DNA of 64,000 bases from Allantophomopsis cytisporea (taxonomy: Eukaryota; Ascomycota; Leotiomycetes; Phacidiales; Phacidiaceae), in contig CP103031.1 of assembly GCA_024752435.1 (NCBI GenBank), positions 1,360,001-1,424,000 of the forward strand, written 5' to 3'. A model generated the notes under the pieces. That model was not told where the DNA came from. It worked only from the letters and a program-made list of their open reading frames with translations, and did no database searches. Position 1 is the stretch's first letter, and each line of letters opens with the position of its first letter. Shown here in pieces: positions 33,567 to 45,686 of this stretch. The position numbers and the translations under genes are program-made.

Positions 33567-34778
33567 ATGGCTTCAAAGAGCTTCAAACTCAACACCGGCT
33601 ACTCAATTCCCGCCGTTGGCCTTGGTACGTAGCCATGAAATCCCACTCTCTCGCAGCTACCCCCTCCGACATCTTTTGTAATTATCCTAACCCCACCAGG
33701 AACATGGCAATCCGCCCCGGGCGAAGTAAAGGCCGCTGTGCTCGCAGCGCTGAAAGCAGGCTATCGACACATTGATGCAGCGTGGGTATACGGCAACGAG
33801 GAAGAAGTGGGTGCTGGGCTCGCTGAGGCGTTCGAGAGCGGGCTGGTCAAGCGTGAGGACGTTTTCGTCACCACAAAGCTGTGGACTACGTACCACACGC
33901 GCGTGGCGGAGGGCTTGGATTCGAGTTTGAAGAAGTTGGGATTGGACTATGTGGATTTGTTCTTGGTCCATTGGCCGGTTGCCATGAATCCTAATGGTGA
34001 GTCAATTTCTTGTTGCGAATTGGGGAATGAGAGGGGATATGGAAAGATACAGGCCTGGAGATGATGCGAGTCTGGATATGGAACTGTTATAGATAGATGT
34101 GGATTTGACGTTTGAATAAATGCTAACGCCCTCAGGAAACCACCCCACCATCCCTACGCTGCCAGACGGCTCCCGCGATATCCTCTGGGATCACAACCAC
34201 GTGACGACCTGGAAGTCTTTGGAATCCCTCCCAGCAACTGGCAAAGTGCGCAGCATCGGTGTCGCGAACTACAGCATTCCTTTCCTGAACGAACTCCTCG
34301 CCGAAGCTACCATCGTGCCAGCCGTAAACCAGGTCGAGAACCACCCTCTCCTGCCACAGCCAGAGCTTCTTGAGTTCGCCAAGAGTAAGGGTATTCATGT
34401 GACGGCGTACAGTCCGCTTGGAAGCACTGGATCCCCACTTATACAGTTGGACGAGGTGAAAAAGGTCGCTAAGAAACACGGAGCTGGGGAGGGGAACGTG
34501 CTGATTAGTTATGCTGGTAAGTTTTGCCCCTTCAAGCGAGAAATATGTAGGGGGTACGAAGCGTGGGTACACAATGAATGGTGCTGATAGTTGTAGTTGC
34601 GAGAGGAAACTCGGTTGTTCCGAAATCTGTTACTCCAGCAAGAATTGAGAAAAATTTGCAGGTTATCGAGCTTGATGAGGAGGATCTGCAGACGCTGGCG
34701 GAGATTAGTAAGGGCGGTGTCAAGAGATATGTTTACCCGGCTTTCGGCGTCAACCTAAAGTTCCCAGACAAGCAGTGA
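33567..34778 (+). CDS. Aldo-keto reductase (glycerol dehydrogenase/GCY1-like)
   Basis: Four exons (33567-33624, 33700-33996, 34136-34516, 34591-34778) total 924 nt, 307 residues. Aldo-keto reductases reduce aldehydes or ketones with NADPH in a TIM barrel. The catalytic tetrad is visible: Asp in Y-R-H-I-D-A-A, Tyr in V-Y-G-N-E, Lys in V-T-T-K-L-W and His in L-V-H-W-P. Downstream are V-E-N-H-P-L-L-P-Q, T-A-Y-S-P-L-G-S and the cofactor-binding V-V-P-K-S-V-T-P-A-R-I. The last intron has two possible acceptors six bases apart (34590 or 34596), adding or removing two residues before V-A-R-G. The start at 33567 gives M-A-S-K-S-F-K-L-N-T-G. The physiological substrate cannot be told from sequence. 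Confidence 0.95.
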
Positions 34779-35095
34779 TGCGTCGGTATTTGGGGTTGTA
34801 CTTGATAGGAGAGACACTTGCATTTCGTGAGGCTTATGACTGGGTTAGAGTAGAAATAGACTTAGAAGCTATTGAATGGCTCTGTCAAAAGTTTGTAAGT
34901 GTGGGGCTTTAGAAGTATAACAAGACATGAAGATTGTTATTTTGGATAAAACCACGAATTTTGAAGCTGTTTTGTCTATGATCCCAAGATTTAAATTAAA
35001 TATATTGCCCACTGAAAGATCCTTTTTATATAAATTGAAATCAAGAACATAAATATCATCCCTCTTCCTCAAGCCACCTAGCACGCATCACCAAT
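34779..35095. other. Convergent 3' spacer
   Basis: Short AT-rich 3' flank between the aldo-keto reductase and deaminase genes. I see nothing in it. Confidence 0.5.
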
Positions 35096-36964
35096 TCAGA
35101 CTGCCACCGGTTCATTTGCAGAATATGATCTTTGTGTTATGTCCACTTCCTTGAGCCACTTGGCAATCGTCTGCTGTTTGAACTTTACTGTGACTTCAGG
35201 TCCGACAGCAATCGTATTCGTGAGGTCGAGTCCATGGGAATCAGAGTTGGGCATATGTGTATTATGATCATCACAATCTTCAGATGGAGCGGCAGTAGAT
35301 TCGTAGCCTTTAGGAGAGGCAGTTAATGTATTCAATTGACTGTATTGATCGTTGAGCATTTCTTCAATGCGAGCCTTCACGTATTCTTGCACATCGCTCG
35401 TATAGTCTGGGCAGATCGGGTTCCATAGATAGTATGCGTTGTTGTGACCAGCTTGTGTTTGGAATTTTCCTTCGAGAAGTCTGTAGCAGAGATAACAAGG
35501 TTTCTTGCTGCATCCAATATATGGCTTGATGTCGGAACCCGTCACACCCAAATAGGCCAGTAATTGGACTTCGGCATGTATGAACATCGTCAGATCGTTT
35601 GGCTTCCCCGGAACTCCATTAAAAGTCTCCTTTAGCTTCGCTTTTATGTTGTCAAGATCGTGCCAAGGCCAAAAGTAATCCAGGAAATCTATATCTTTGT
35701 CTCCCAATGGCTCCAGTGGCTGTTTCTTGAGCTCTTGAGGCGGCATAAGTTCGAGGTTGACTCCTTCAAAGCTCGGCAATTTTACCGCACAATCTATGAA
35801 ATTGTGGTAACTATGACAATGTTAAGCCCCCGTGAGAGTATGATCAGAATAGATGAGAACTTACGCAGACATCAGTCGTCGAGCCTTGAGCATTGCATTG
35901 CCGAACTTCCATACGTTGGAGCCCGTAGAAGCACAACAAAATTCCTTGCGGAACTCGGAGTTTCTGCAGAGGCTATAGCAAGCCTGCACGAACTTGGTTA
36001 AAGGTTCGAAAAGCTGCTCTGCGTTGTTATCAGAGGCCTTCTCCTGTTTCTTCTTTGACTTAGGCTTTGAGGTGTTTTGATCGCGCTTCAAGTCTACCAC
36101 TGTTCCAGCGTGGCCGAGTACAGGCTCAATTTCCTCCCTCCAGAGCTGGGTATTCTTGTAAGTATCTTCGACACTCTTAGCGGCATATATTACCTTAGAT
36201 GCCCTCTTGATCTGTTTGTCTTGATAAAACTTGACCATCAGCCTCCACATCGTATCACGTTTGAGTGACTTGTTATTGTCTTGCAGTTGACAAACTTGGC
36301 GCAGCCAACTCTCCAGCTCCTTCGCAAAGTCCCGACATCTTTTGTTCCACCCACCATTTTTAGTCATGATGATGTTTAGACCTGGCTGGTTTCCCGGGCG
36401 TATAGCCGCGGCAGTGACATCCCCGGCTCTTTTCGCGCTATTATTTTCCGATGCCATCACCTCTGCAATTCTGTCGAGAAGTATGTGAAGTATGTCCTTC
36501 CTATCACTATCAGACGTAGATACTGTTGTTATCCGAGCTGCTGGGAGGTGATGCCTTTGTAGACTAGTCAGACTATCGAACAGTTCAAGCTCTAATCCAG
36601 AATCGAAGTCAGACTCGGATTCGGACTTCATGTATGGATCATCCGTAGCTGTAGCTGTAGTATGTTTGACAGACGCGTCTTCGGGAGCAATATCTGCGGG
36701 AATGCTAGAACCAAGAGCAGTGTCTGTAGCAGGGATATCTCGAGAAATCGCGTCTTGAGAAAGGGTGTCAGTAGCAGTGAGCTCTTGGGAAATGGCTCTT
36801 GCAGAAGTAGTGTTTTCGTCATATATAATATCGTTGAGCGTCTTATGTCCGCTTATGTTCACGTAGTGCACAATGAAGATCAAGACATGCAACTGTCTCG
36901 TCAATGCTTCAAGAGTCTCTGATGTGCTTTTCTGAGTCATTGGATGCTCTGGCATCCTGAACAA
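35096..36964 (-). CDS. OTT_1508-like nucleic-acid/nucleotide deaminase-fold protein
   Basis: Two exons (35865-36964 and 35096-35810; 54-nt intron GTAAGT...CATAG) total 1815 nt, 604 residues. The C-terminal domain has a deaminase zinc site: H-A-E in F-I-H-A-E-V-Q-L-L near residue 425, and P-C-Y-L-C in G-C-S-K-K-P-C-Y-L-C-Y-R-L-L-E-G about 25 residues later. This H-x-E...P-C-x-x-C pairing with the W-P-W-H and A-Y-Y-L-W context is that of the fungal OTT_1508-type deaminase family, related to bacterial toxin deaminases. The N-terminal 360 residues hold an acidic region and degenerate A-T-D-T/D-I-P-A repeats (residues about 55-110), then a helical domain. Target (nucleotide, RNA or DNA) and biological role are unknown. 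The start is the first ATG of the open frame. Confidence 0.8.
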
Positions 36965-39900
36965 TCCTGCTGTTCTATATCAAAATAGTATGGCCATATA
37001 AAACAAAATGCTGGAGGATTGGAAGGACGGTCGTAGAGATGTCTTAACTTACAAGAAAAGAGGATAATACTATCAGAATTAAGGAGAAATAGAGCCTGGA
37101 AGTCCAAGGGGCATCCTGAGTGCCGACTCTAGCCATCGTTTGCTGGCAATCATTGATAAGTGAGTCAGAGACGTGTATCTTGATTGAACTCAAATTGATA
37201 CTTATCTGTCGAAACACAGCTGCATAAGAATCTGCAGCAGGAATTGCTGCTAACTAAGCCCAAATAAGCCTCAGGACTCGGTTGATAGCTGCATGAAAGA
37301 GTAGAAAATGATTGTAACCCTGCGAGGAGGACTTGACTTCTTTGGAACCTATATAAGGTACTCAAGTACCTTCACCTTGAGCATCAAAATTCATTCGAAG
37401 TTGTGATATGAGTACGAAGGAGTTACTCTTCAATCCATAATGAGATGCTGACGCCTCGCATCACGGAATCTCGTCATGAATATGTAGTCTCACTGACTAC
37501 CGATGTGTAGCCCTAACCCGAGCTGATGTTCGGGGATTATAGTCCGGGTAGGTGTTATGCTTACTCGAATGCGATGGGAGGGGGCCGGTTGGTTGATCAT
37601 TTCTCCATTTGCCCTATTCATTTCAATTGTTGACGGGGGTAAACGCCCTCGAGAAAGATCCCTGATATCTCAACCTGCTGAAACTCCAAAGCGAGATGTT
37701 AGCTACCAGGGGTTGTATATTTGGGTGTGACGCCCGCCACCCAATCACAGATAATGTTTCTAGAAAAGTAAACAATGCTTCTCTTTTGAGTATAACTATG
37801 AGTAGCTTGGTTCAATTATCGCCCACCCTTCTTTTTCTCTAATACTGGCTTAAGATAGATGAATATACAGTCTATGACCTAGAGATCCAACTCAAATACA
37901 GGTTTCTAGCTGTTTGATGTGCTATACTTTACATTAGTACAGCATTTATTACTATAAGACTGCTATAAAACTATACCTACCATGAAAGATTATCGTCAAT
38001 CGCTATAAAGAAGCTCCCCAAATAAGCTCCTCATTGCTAGTATTATACATATAAATCCAGCACCAGATTATAGCTTTCATTAAATTAGCATCTTGAAACA
38101 GTATGCAATATGTAGGGTAGTATCAAATGTTACCTTATAATTCTGTTGTTATTTATAGAACCCTTACGGTATTACGGAAAGTGCATGATTTTACAGAGAT
38201 TCGCAGTGTTTGGGGTCGATTCACTTGGTCAGAAACTGTAAACAAATCAAGTGATTACGGCTCTTGTAGGACTCAACCACAACCATCAAGCCCTCTTATT
38301 CAAATCTCAATACGGTCAATCTGCGTGAAGAATGACCAGGTGCTTCTTCCATGCTCCAGCATCCTGAAACTGTCAACGTATTATCTCATCGAGTCATCAC
38401 AAAGACAGTGCTTATCATTACGCGCTCAGCCGCGTTTACATCATCAAGAGAATGCTACAATTGTGGCACAGAAAAGTGGTAATCAGTGTATAGCTGTACT
38501 ACCTTAAGTCATTACTTACAGTAGTCCTTATAACTATCACTTATACGCCTTGTATTGCCTTGTCGTCCTCCCTTCGCTCTCCAACTCTCACAACACCTCC
38601 ATCGAACCACTCTTAACCGTTCCCCTCACGTTCATCAAATTCATACGATCCATTTAATCATTTCCCATTGACTCCCTACATCTCTATGCTAAGCCTCCAG
38701 CGCTGCGAGCTACTACCAGCATTATCGGTACGCGACGACAAGGCATACTAGCATCGCGAAGACAGAAGCCTCCGCACTGGCTGTATACCCGCCTACTATG
38801 ATACCGGCGCCTGAAGACATGAGATACAGTGATGAGTTTATCTCCTGCTCTCGTAGGCAGCAGTTGTCAAGAGGCTGCTGCCTGATGCAGATGTGGCAGA
38901 GATTTGGAAGGAGGAAGACAAGGCTGTGCCAGAGGAGGCTGTGCAAGAAGAGAAGTTGGGCGAAGCACTCACAACATCACCAACAGTAAAGTGCGAATCA
39001 ACGCACTCAGCATCAGCGTAGCGAATATACCCGCTGCGGGCGCGCTTCAGTCGACTTTGTTGTCGCCGCAAGGCAAGACTCACCCGAAGCTGGCACGCGC
39101 GTAATCGCCTGTGCAACCTAACCCATCAGTTCCACAGCCTTCCTTCATCCCAGAATTTTGACCCTACGACTCGCATTGTTTGCACAAGAAGTGAACTCAG
39201 TATGAAAATGAGTGCTTGCTTCGCAGATTTTGTGTTGAGACAGATATTGTCCGGAGTGCAGCACGTTGTGAAGCCTCGCCGCGGTACGGCACGACCCGCT
39301 CCGTACATAGATATCGATCGTGCCATGAATCTGGGAATAGCGGTCTGTTTTCTTCCCACAGCTGCGAGGGAGGTGATGGTAAGAGGCGAGCGAGCTATTT
39401 CGGGGTGTGTGCGAAGGACTCCCAAAAAGCTATGTACGCGGCGGAATATCAGAAGAAGAAGCTATGTATGGACGTACTCTGCTACCAATCCTCGTGGGGC
39501 TAAGTGCGTTCGGAGAAATGATTTGTTAATGTTTACAGCGAAGGAGTGTATATCCTATCCTCCCAAGAGTATTCATTACCCGTCGAAAGAAAAACTGGCT
39601 GACTTCAACACTGATCTAGAACGAACTTAGTATAACAATTGTTTCGTTGACTAAGTCAACCGGGCAGAGCCGTGGCTAAGCTGTCCGCACTCGACAATCT
39701 CGATGAGTATGGGAAGCAAATACAAGGTTGCAAGCCGTAGCCATTATGTGCGAAGCCGACGATGTCGATGGAACTCGAAACTGAATACACATTCGGGAGC
39801 CGAAATGGGCACTTACTATTCAACATCGGCCATACGACACAGGATGATGTTATGATCATACTTTCGAAAATACCTACAATCTTGTAGAATCTCACCCCGG

Positions 39901-40813
39901 AATAGTCGAAAAAGCCTACACATGCAGCACGGCGGAGAATTTGTCCACATTGATTGGTCATGTCCAATATAACATAGTGATTATACATCAGGGTCAAGAG
40001 CAGAAGCTGCTGCTACCAGTGCTGTCATTGTTCGCTATTTAAATAAGCACAACATGTCAAATAAAAAGGGTTACGACTTGCCTTTGAACTTTCCAACGGC
40101 TGCCATCAACGTCCCCCAGTTCCGAAGATTCCAAGAAAACAGATCATGAGAAGTCTTCCAGAAGATCCAGTATGCAGCCCAAATACAACTACCACTAACT
40201 CCACAGCCAAAAACCCATAGAGCTTTCCCTCTTCCCTCCTCCTACACTCGTAGCACATAGCGCTAGCAGGCGCCCTAATTCGGCACGCGACACTGCAAAA
40301 TATACACAAAGACGGTCTTTTCCACGTCAACTCATCGTGTTGAGTCTCAATATTCGAATGTAGGACATATCCAAATGGCAAGCTTAAATGCCGTGAGATA
40401 TCAAGGTGAAGTGAAGATTCCGTCGCGGTTGCAAGGTCGCCCAATACCGCCCGTTTCTCCTTGCTAGCCAGGAATTTGGGCTTTTGAGGAAACAGTTGCT
40501 TTCTCGATAAGGTATGTGGCTTCTTGTATATGTATGTACATACATACGGGGAGCGAAGAAAGGAGTACAGACTAAATCACGAATCACACAAAACACATAT
40601 CAAAACTCCAAAATGGCTTAACGCAGGTATATTGCTAATAGATCACGCACTAGCTATAAAGCACGCATATAAAGCAAGCAGCAAGCAAGAACAGAAATCA
40701 ACGCGAAAAGATAGCAAGCAAATACGTAACAGAACGAGCGACGGAAGGGAATAAAAGCAACGCAAGGAAGAGCAGACACGAAACAGCTCAAGACAGAACG
40801 ATAAAGCCGCACC
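36965..40813. other. Gene-poor region, 3.8 kb
   Basis: This holds AT-rich, TpA-rich sequence at about 37800-38120, which resembles a second decayed repeat, and a possible remnant of a cysteine-containing surface protein at 38722-39160 (listed separately). The other open frames are unsupported. Confidence 0.4.
38722..39160 (-). pseudogene. Possible remnant of a small cysteine-rich surface protein gene
   Basis: On the minus strand, after a CGTAG acceptor near 39162, a short exon encodes C-G-T-D-G-L-G-C-T-G-D-Y-A-R-A-S-F-G and ends at a GTGAGT donor. After a TTGCACAG acceptor near 38950 a Ser/Thr/Ala-rich frame follows. A different frame then ends with G-A-G-I-I-V-G-G-Y-T-A-S and a hydrophobic tail L-V-C-L-V-V-A-Y-R before TAA, like a GPI or membrane anchor. 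The Ser-rich and anchor parts are in different frames, so if the gene is real it is broken. I do not identify the family. Confidence 0.25.
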
Positions 40814-42590
40814 TCACATATTCAAAGTCATATCATCGATGCCATCGAATTTGATGCCGAAGACATTCAGCAAGTTACTGGCAGTTTTCTCGCCGGTAGC
40901 GAAGGCACCGTGGACGCAGCCATTGCCGGCATCTGCGCAGTGCTCGCCGGCGAACTGCAGGCGATCGTGCTTGTGGGCTTCGAGGGCGTCCCAAAGGACC
41001 TCGGGGTCGTCGCCGCACTTATCGGCCGAGTAGGTGCCGAAACCAGCGAGGGGATCCTGGGTCCAGTGCGTGGTCTCTAGGTTGAGAAGGGGCGGAAGGT
41101 CCTTGTAGGGCTCGGTGCGGAGGAGCTTGAAGAGCGGCTTGAAAAACTCGTACACTGCGGCCGACGACATCACTTCGATGCGCTGGGTGAGTGGCTCGGC
41201 GATCTGGATGCAGAGCTCCTTCTTGCCCGACATGATCCATAGGTTGGAGGTCACGGTGGCGTAGGAAAGGATGGAAGATTCGTCGAGGGGCGAGTCCGCG
41301 ACTGGCGATGGGTAGTAGACGAATTGGTCGTTGTCCTTGGGCCAGAAGACCTCGGCGAATTCCACGAAGACTTTGCCGAGAGCACCATAGCTGAACTGGT
41401 CGATTCCGGCCTGGATGTCGTCGGGGAGCGAAGGGGAAAAGTCGATAAGACTGCGGCGGAGAACTCCAAGAGGGACGGTGACAATGACAGCATCGGCTTC
41501 AAAGTTGTGCTTTGCGCCTTCCTTTTCACTGTGTACTACGACAGAGTTCTCACCATTATTCCAGTCGATCTGCTTTACGACCTCACCCAAGTGGATGATA
41601 TTAGGGTCCTTGCGGAGTGGCTCAGCAGTCCAGTCTACAATCTTGTCATAGCCACCCTTCATATACAGGTTGCGTTCGGTAACGAAGTAGCTGAGATGCT
41701 TGGAAGAAGCTTCCTCTACACTTGTACCAATCCACAGTTCAACTTCGCGCATGGCTTGTGGGGCCCACTTTCGCTCGTCAGAGGTGATGAGCACATGCTT
41801 CTTTGCGAAGTCCTCTACAAAATCCTTGACCGGACGGTCGGGAGCATCGGGATTCTCGCTGTAGTACCACTCGCAATAATCAGCAAACTCATCAGCGACC
41901 TTCTTGGCCTTGAACTGAGATCCCGCACGACCATCACGTGTGTAGTACAGGGGAGTTCCATCATCGTAGTAATACTCAATGTTCAATCTTGGAATCAACT
42001 TGACCAGATTATTCTGGGAAGTTTCGTGCATCCATGCGGCACCTATGAAGAAATAAGTATACTTTGCTATAGAGGGGGGAACAACCCTTACTGTGGTGGG
42101 AGAGCATGACAGGCTAGTCATACTCTCAGCCACACAATGGAGGATATTGTCTTTTGCTTGGTGTATTACCAATGTCACGGGCACCTCCTTCGGATCGACG
42201 ACTGGTAAGGATGCGACCTCCGATGCGATCGGGTCGGCCCTCGAGGATGGTTACATGCACCCCATGGCGTTGAAGTACCGCTGCAGCCCGCAGACCCGAG
42301 ATACCGGCACCCACCACAATTACCCTCTTCGGGCCGGTTGATTTGGGTGGAATGGGGGCAATCTGCAGGTTGCTCAAGGCCGCTTCAATTCGGTCTTTGC
42401 CATTGCTGTCCGGGGAGGATGCGGAGACGGTGTTGGATCGGTTGTCGGACGTTTTCTTTACAATTGTGGCTTCAGGTCTGGAGGCCGAACGTTGCGACAT
42501 GGAATTGGGGTAAATTTGATTTATTATGCTGTTTTGGAGGTTGGTGACGTTTTTTAGAGCGCCATGAGGAAATGTGAATGGCAGAGACAT
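40814..42590 (-). CDS. Flavin-containing amine oxidase (polyamine/monoamine oxidase family)
   Basis: Two exons (42170-42590 and 40814-42042; intron GTAATA...TTCATAG) total 1650 nt, 549 residues. The FAD-binding Rossmann signature V-I-V-V-G-A-G-I-S-G-L is followed by H-V-T-I-L-E-G-R-P-D-R-I-G-G-R, then A-R-D-I-G-A-A-W across the splice junction. Further along are V-T-V-P-L-G-V-L-R-R and the C-terminal flavin motif L-Q-F-A-G-E-H-C-A with H-G-A-F-A-T-G-E. Such enzymes oxidise amines or polyamines to aldehydes with release of H2O2. The substrate is not visible. An internal ATG at 42498-42500 (M-S-Q-R-S-A-S-R) is an alternative start, 30 codons shorter; the longer start has a weakly hydrophobic N-terminus that could be a leader. 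The C-terminus lacks a clear peroxisomal SKL. Confidence 0.92.
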
Positions 42591-45500
42591 AACGATCCAA
42601 CATCTGCGTATCTACGGACGTGAGGCTTTGGAAGTGTTGGGAGTAACAGCAGTGGTGGTGTTCCTGAGATGGAGGAACTACCAAAATGAAAGGATGATTT
42701 TTGTAATTTTATGAGGGAGAGAGTTCGTCTTTCTGGTGAATGTTGAAGTTTCGATGTGAAGGTCGGAGTGGCGGATGTAGGGATAAGGGTTGGATTCTTT
42801 CTTTTAGTCTTTGCTTGCCTTTATTATCAACTTTCTCTTCTTTTCCGTAAGGGTATTGTTGGGGATTGAGTGAAGAGAAAGGGTAAGAGGAAGTTGGAGT
42901 TTGAAGTGGAAGATGGAGAATAAGTACCTTGGAAAGGTGTGTTCCGTGATAGACGAAGGGGGGCCCTGCAGTGCTCCGTAATCGATACTACTGTCTGTGT
43001 AATGACCGAGCGAGAGAGGGAGGGTTCAGGTAAGAAGGGTACGCGGTAAAGCGAAGGCTGAGTTGGACAAGCACAGCGCGGTGTGGAGACCTGTCTAGCT
43101 GGGTTATTGGCTTAATGGACGTAATTGAGGAGTGGGGAATGAATTTCAGATAACAGAGCACGAGCCTTGATGTTGGAGTATGTAAGCTGTATCGGCGGTA
43201 TCATCAAAGTACTACATTATGAGCTCTGTCTGTTTGTCTATATTATCCGGCGACCTCACACATCGTTGTCATGAATACAAAGTGGAGCGGTTGATTAGGG
43301 GAGGACTCGACTGCTACGATACTACCATTGTCATTGATTTGAGTTGTTGGTCATAGAAGAAGCAATGATGATGCAGAAAGCTAAAGGAAATAAAAATAAT
43401 GAAATGTGGAACAGCGGCAATCATCACTTCAAACTTGAGAGTTTGAGCGGTTGTATCGGCGTCAGCCGGACTTGGAGATCAAAGGGGACTTCTTTCATTT
43501 GTCTACGATCTACTTCTCTCAGGGCACGCGCATCTTCAGCTGCGCATGTACATACTCTATTGATACATGTGCATATGTGTGAAAGATGATAGAGTATGAT
43601 GAGGATAGCTGTCGTGTATGAAGCACATACGGAGTACAGTGATACGTATCGTGATATTATTCGTAATGACTGATGTGCATATCATCATCAATGTCCCCCC
43701 GCATGAGATGAAGCCAGACTGAGAGGGGCTTGGATTGTGCTCAGACCTTTCTCCTCCGGTATGAATGATGTGTATAGTGTAGATCGTAGACAGAGTAGAT
43801 CAGTGTGTGTGCGCCGGAAAGTAAGGTGTAGACAAGCAATTTGATAGTCCGAAGAGGTGATGCATTCTATCACTCTCTTATTCATCTTGAGTAAAGGAGT
43901 TTTGTAAGAAGCAAGGAAAGGACTATGGAGTCTTCTACGAATTATATATTCCGCACTCGGATACACATCTAGGTGTACTTGACTTTGTCTCAATTCTTAT
44001 CGTATGAGTAGAGTAGGAGTAGCACGCATATACGACAACTCTCCTCGTACATGCATATACATACATCACCACATCTTCAAGAATTCCGACATCAGCCATC
44101 TGCTCTACCAACTTCATCTACTATGGAGTACATATTTCGTATCTCCTCCGTCCTCCTTACGTTACTCTAGGACATCCAACATATCCAACCTCGGCACTAC
44201 CCTCGGGTCCACGCTCTCACTTTCTGCCCTCACCAGCTATCTACGGCCTCCAATAAGTGACATCTTGAATCATCCCTTCAAAGCCTCAAAGCGCAATAGT
44301 GACGCACACTTGTCGCACCTGTCAATCAATGCTAAGCTTTCATTGACGGAGCACTAGGTGTGCTTTAGGAAAGTACAGGCTGAACCAATGGGAGAATGTC
44401 TAGCAACCAGGTCTCTGAGTGGGGTGAAGCTCTATTCTCCAAGGAGTCTTGCATAGATTGCATAGGGTTCCTTGATGACCCTGCAGAGCATTGATTTAGC
44501 ATATCTGTCTGTAGTTCGCGGCTTGTCGGGAGATCGGGGTCTTTCAACAGGTACATACGAGATACGGCGGCAAGTAAGAGGTCCGGGAGATGTTAGCCAG
44601 GTTCATTACCCGCTATCCGAGGCTAGTACTTACATTACTTAGAGGAGTGATGTAGAGTGCTGAACCGAGGACGTGGATATACAAACGTCTTCCTCATCAG
44701 ATCATCAGCCCATTATGTTGCTTCACAGCAGAAGTATATATAACTATAATTCAACATCTCGCCCAAAGGAAACTCTCCTTCCTACTAAGTACTTCATGAC
44801 GAATCATTCATATCGACAATGAAAATGCCAGTCGTAAGTCGAGTGTATGTATGTAAGTATGACCCAATCATATCTCAGGTCTGTATGCTTTCAGCCGTAC
44901 TATACGTACTTATGCAATCTACTCATTATTTCGCTGTTCGCCTACCTTTTCCCTGCTTCCTATCCTCCTCCAATCTTGTCTCTCACGTCTGTCGCTCTTT
45001 CGCTCTATCAGGTTTTGCCTCTCGCGCCTCTCAGCTGCGTAGTCGGTGATGGGGGGCTTGAAAGTGCGGGCGGGTGCTAGAGATAAGGCACGACAAGGAT
45101 GCACTGATAGGGCTCCGAGGTCGTGCGTTCTCTGACATGCATCTTACCTTATCTCGCTCTCTCAATTCGAATCTCTGAGCTCAAGCGCGAGGACGTAACC
45201 TCTATCCAGTATGTACACCGTCAGCGCAAATGGCGATCCTCCAATAATGCCTTTCCCCGTATGCTTGCAATTCCCTTTCGAAGAGACATTCCTTCAATCT
45301 ACAGTTGGCAGCACGCAAACGCTTGAATAAGCCACTGTCTCATCAATTCTTCCAAGGAAAGGTTGTGGAGGAAGAAAGTAAAAAATTCGGTCGGGAAAAA
45401 AATTCCCTGTGCGTGCGCGTGTGCGTTGTGCGGAAATCGCAAAATTCCAAGACTTTGCGGGACCAGATAGTCCAATACGAAGTAGCCTCCCTCTCCCTAG

Positions 45501-45686
45501 ACGTGCGTGCTACTTTGCTTATTGCTTGTTTATATCACTTCAGGACGCCGTGCATGCTATTTACTTAATAGCATTTGCACCTCTTTGTTGGTGAGAGAGT
45601 GTATGATGCGCGCCTGACAGCAGCGCATAGCATAACGTCTTTAAACGAAAAACGGAAAACGGAAAACGGTCAGCGACAGACGCACT
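42591..45686. other. Divergent intergenic region between amine oxidase and MFS transporter
   Basis: A 3.1-kb region with no supportable gene. It contains TACGGAGTA at 43628-43636. The 117-codon frame near 44004-44357 has no domain. A heptamer repeat lies just before the transporter start. Confidence 0.45.
45647..45669 (+). repeat. Short tandem AAAACGG repeat just upstream of the MFS start
   Basis: Three tandem AAAACGG/GGAAAAC units end about 17 nt before the ATG at 45687, probably inside the 5' UTR. It may be a leader element or chance. Confidence 0.7.
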
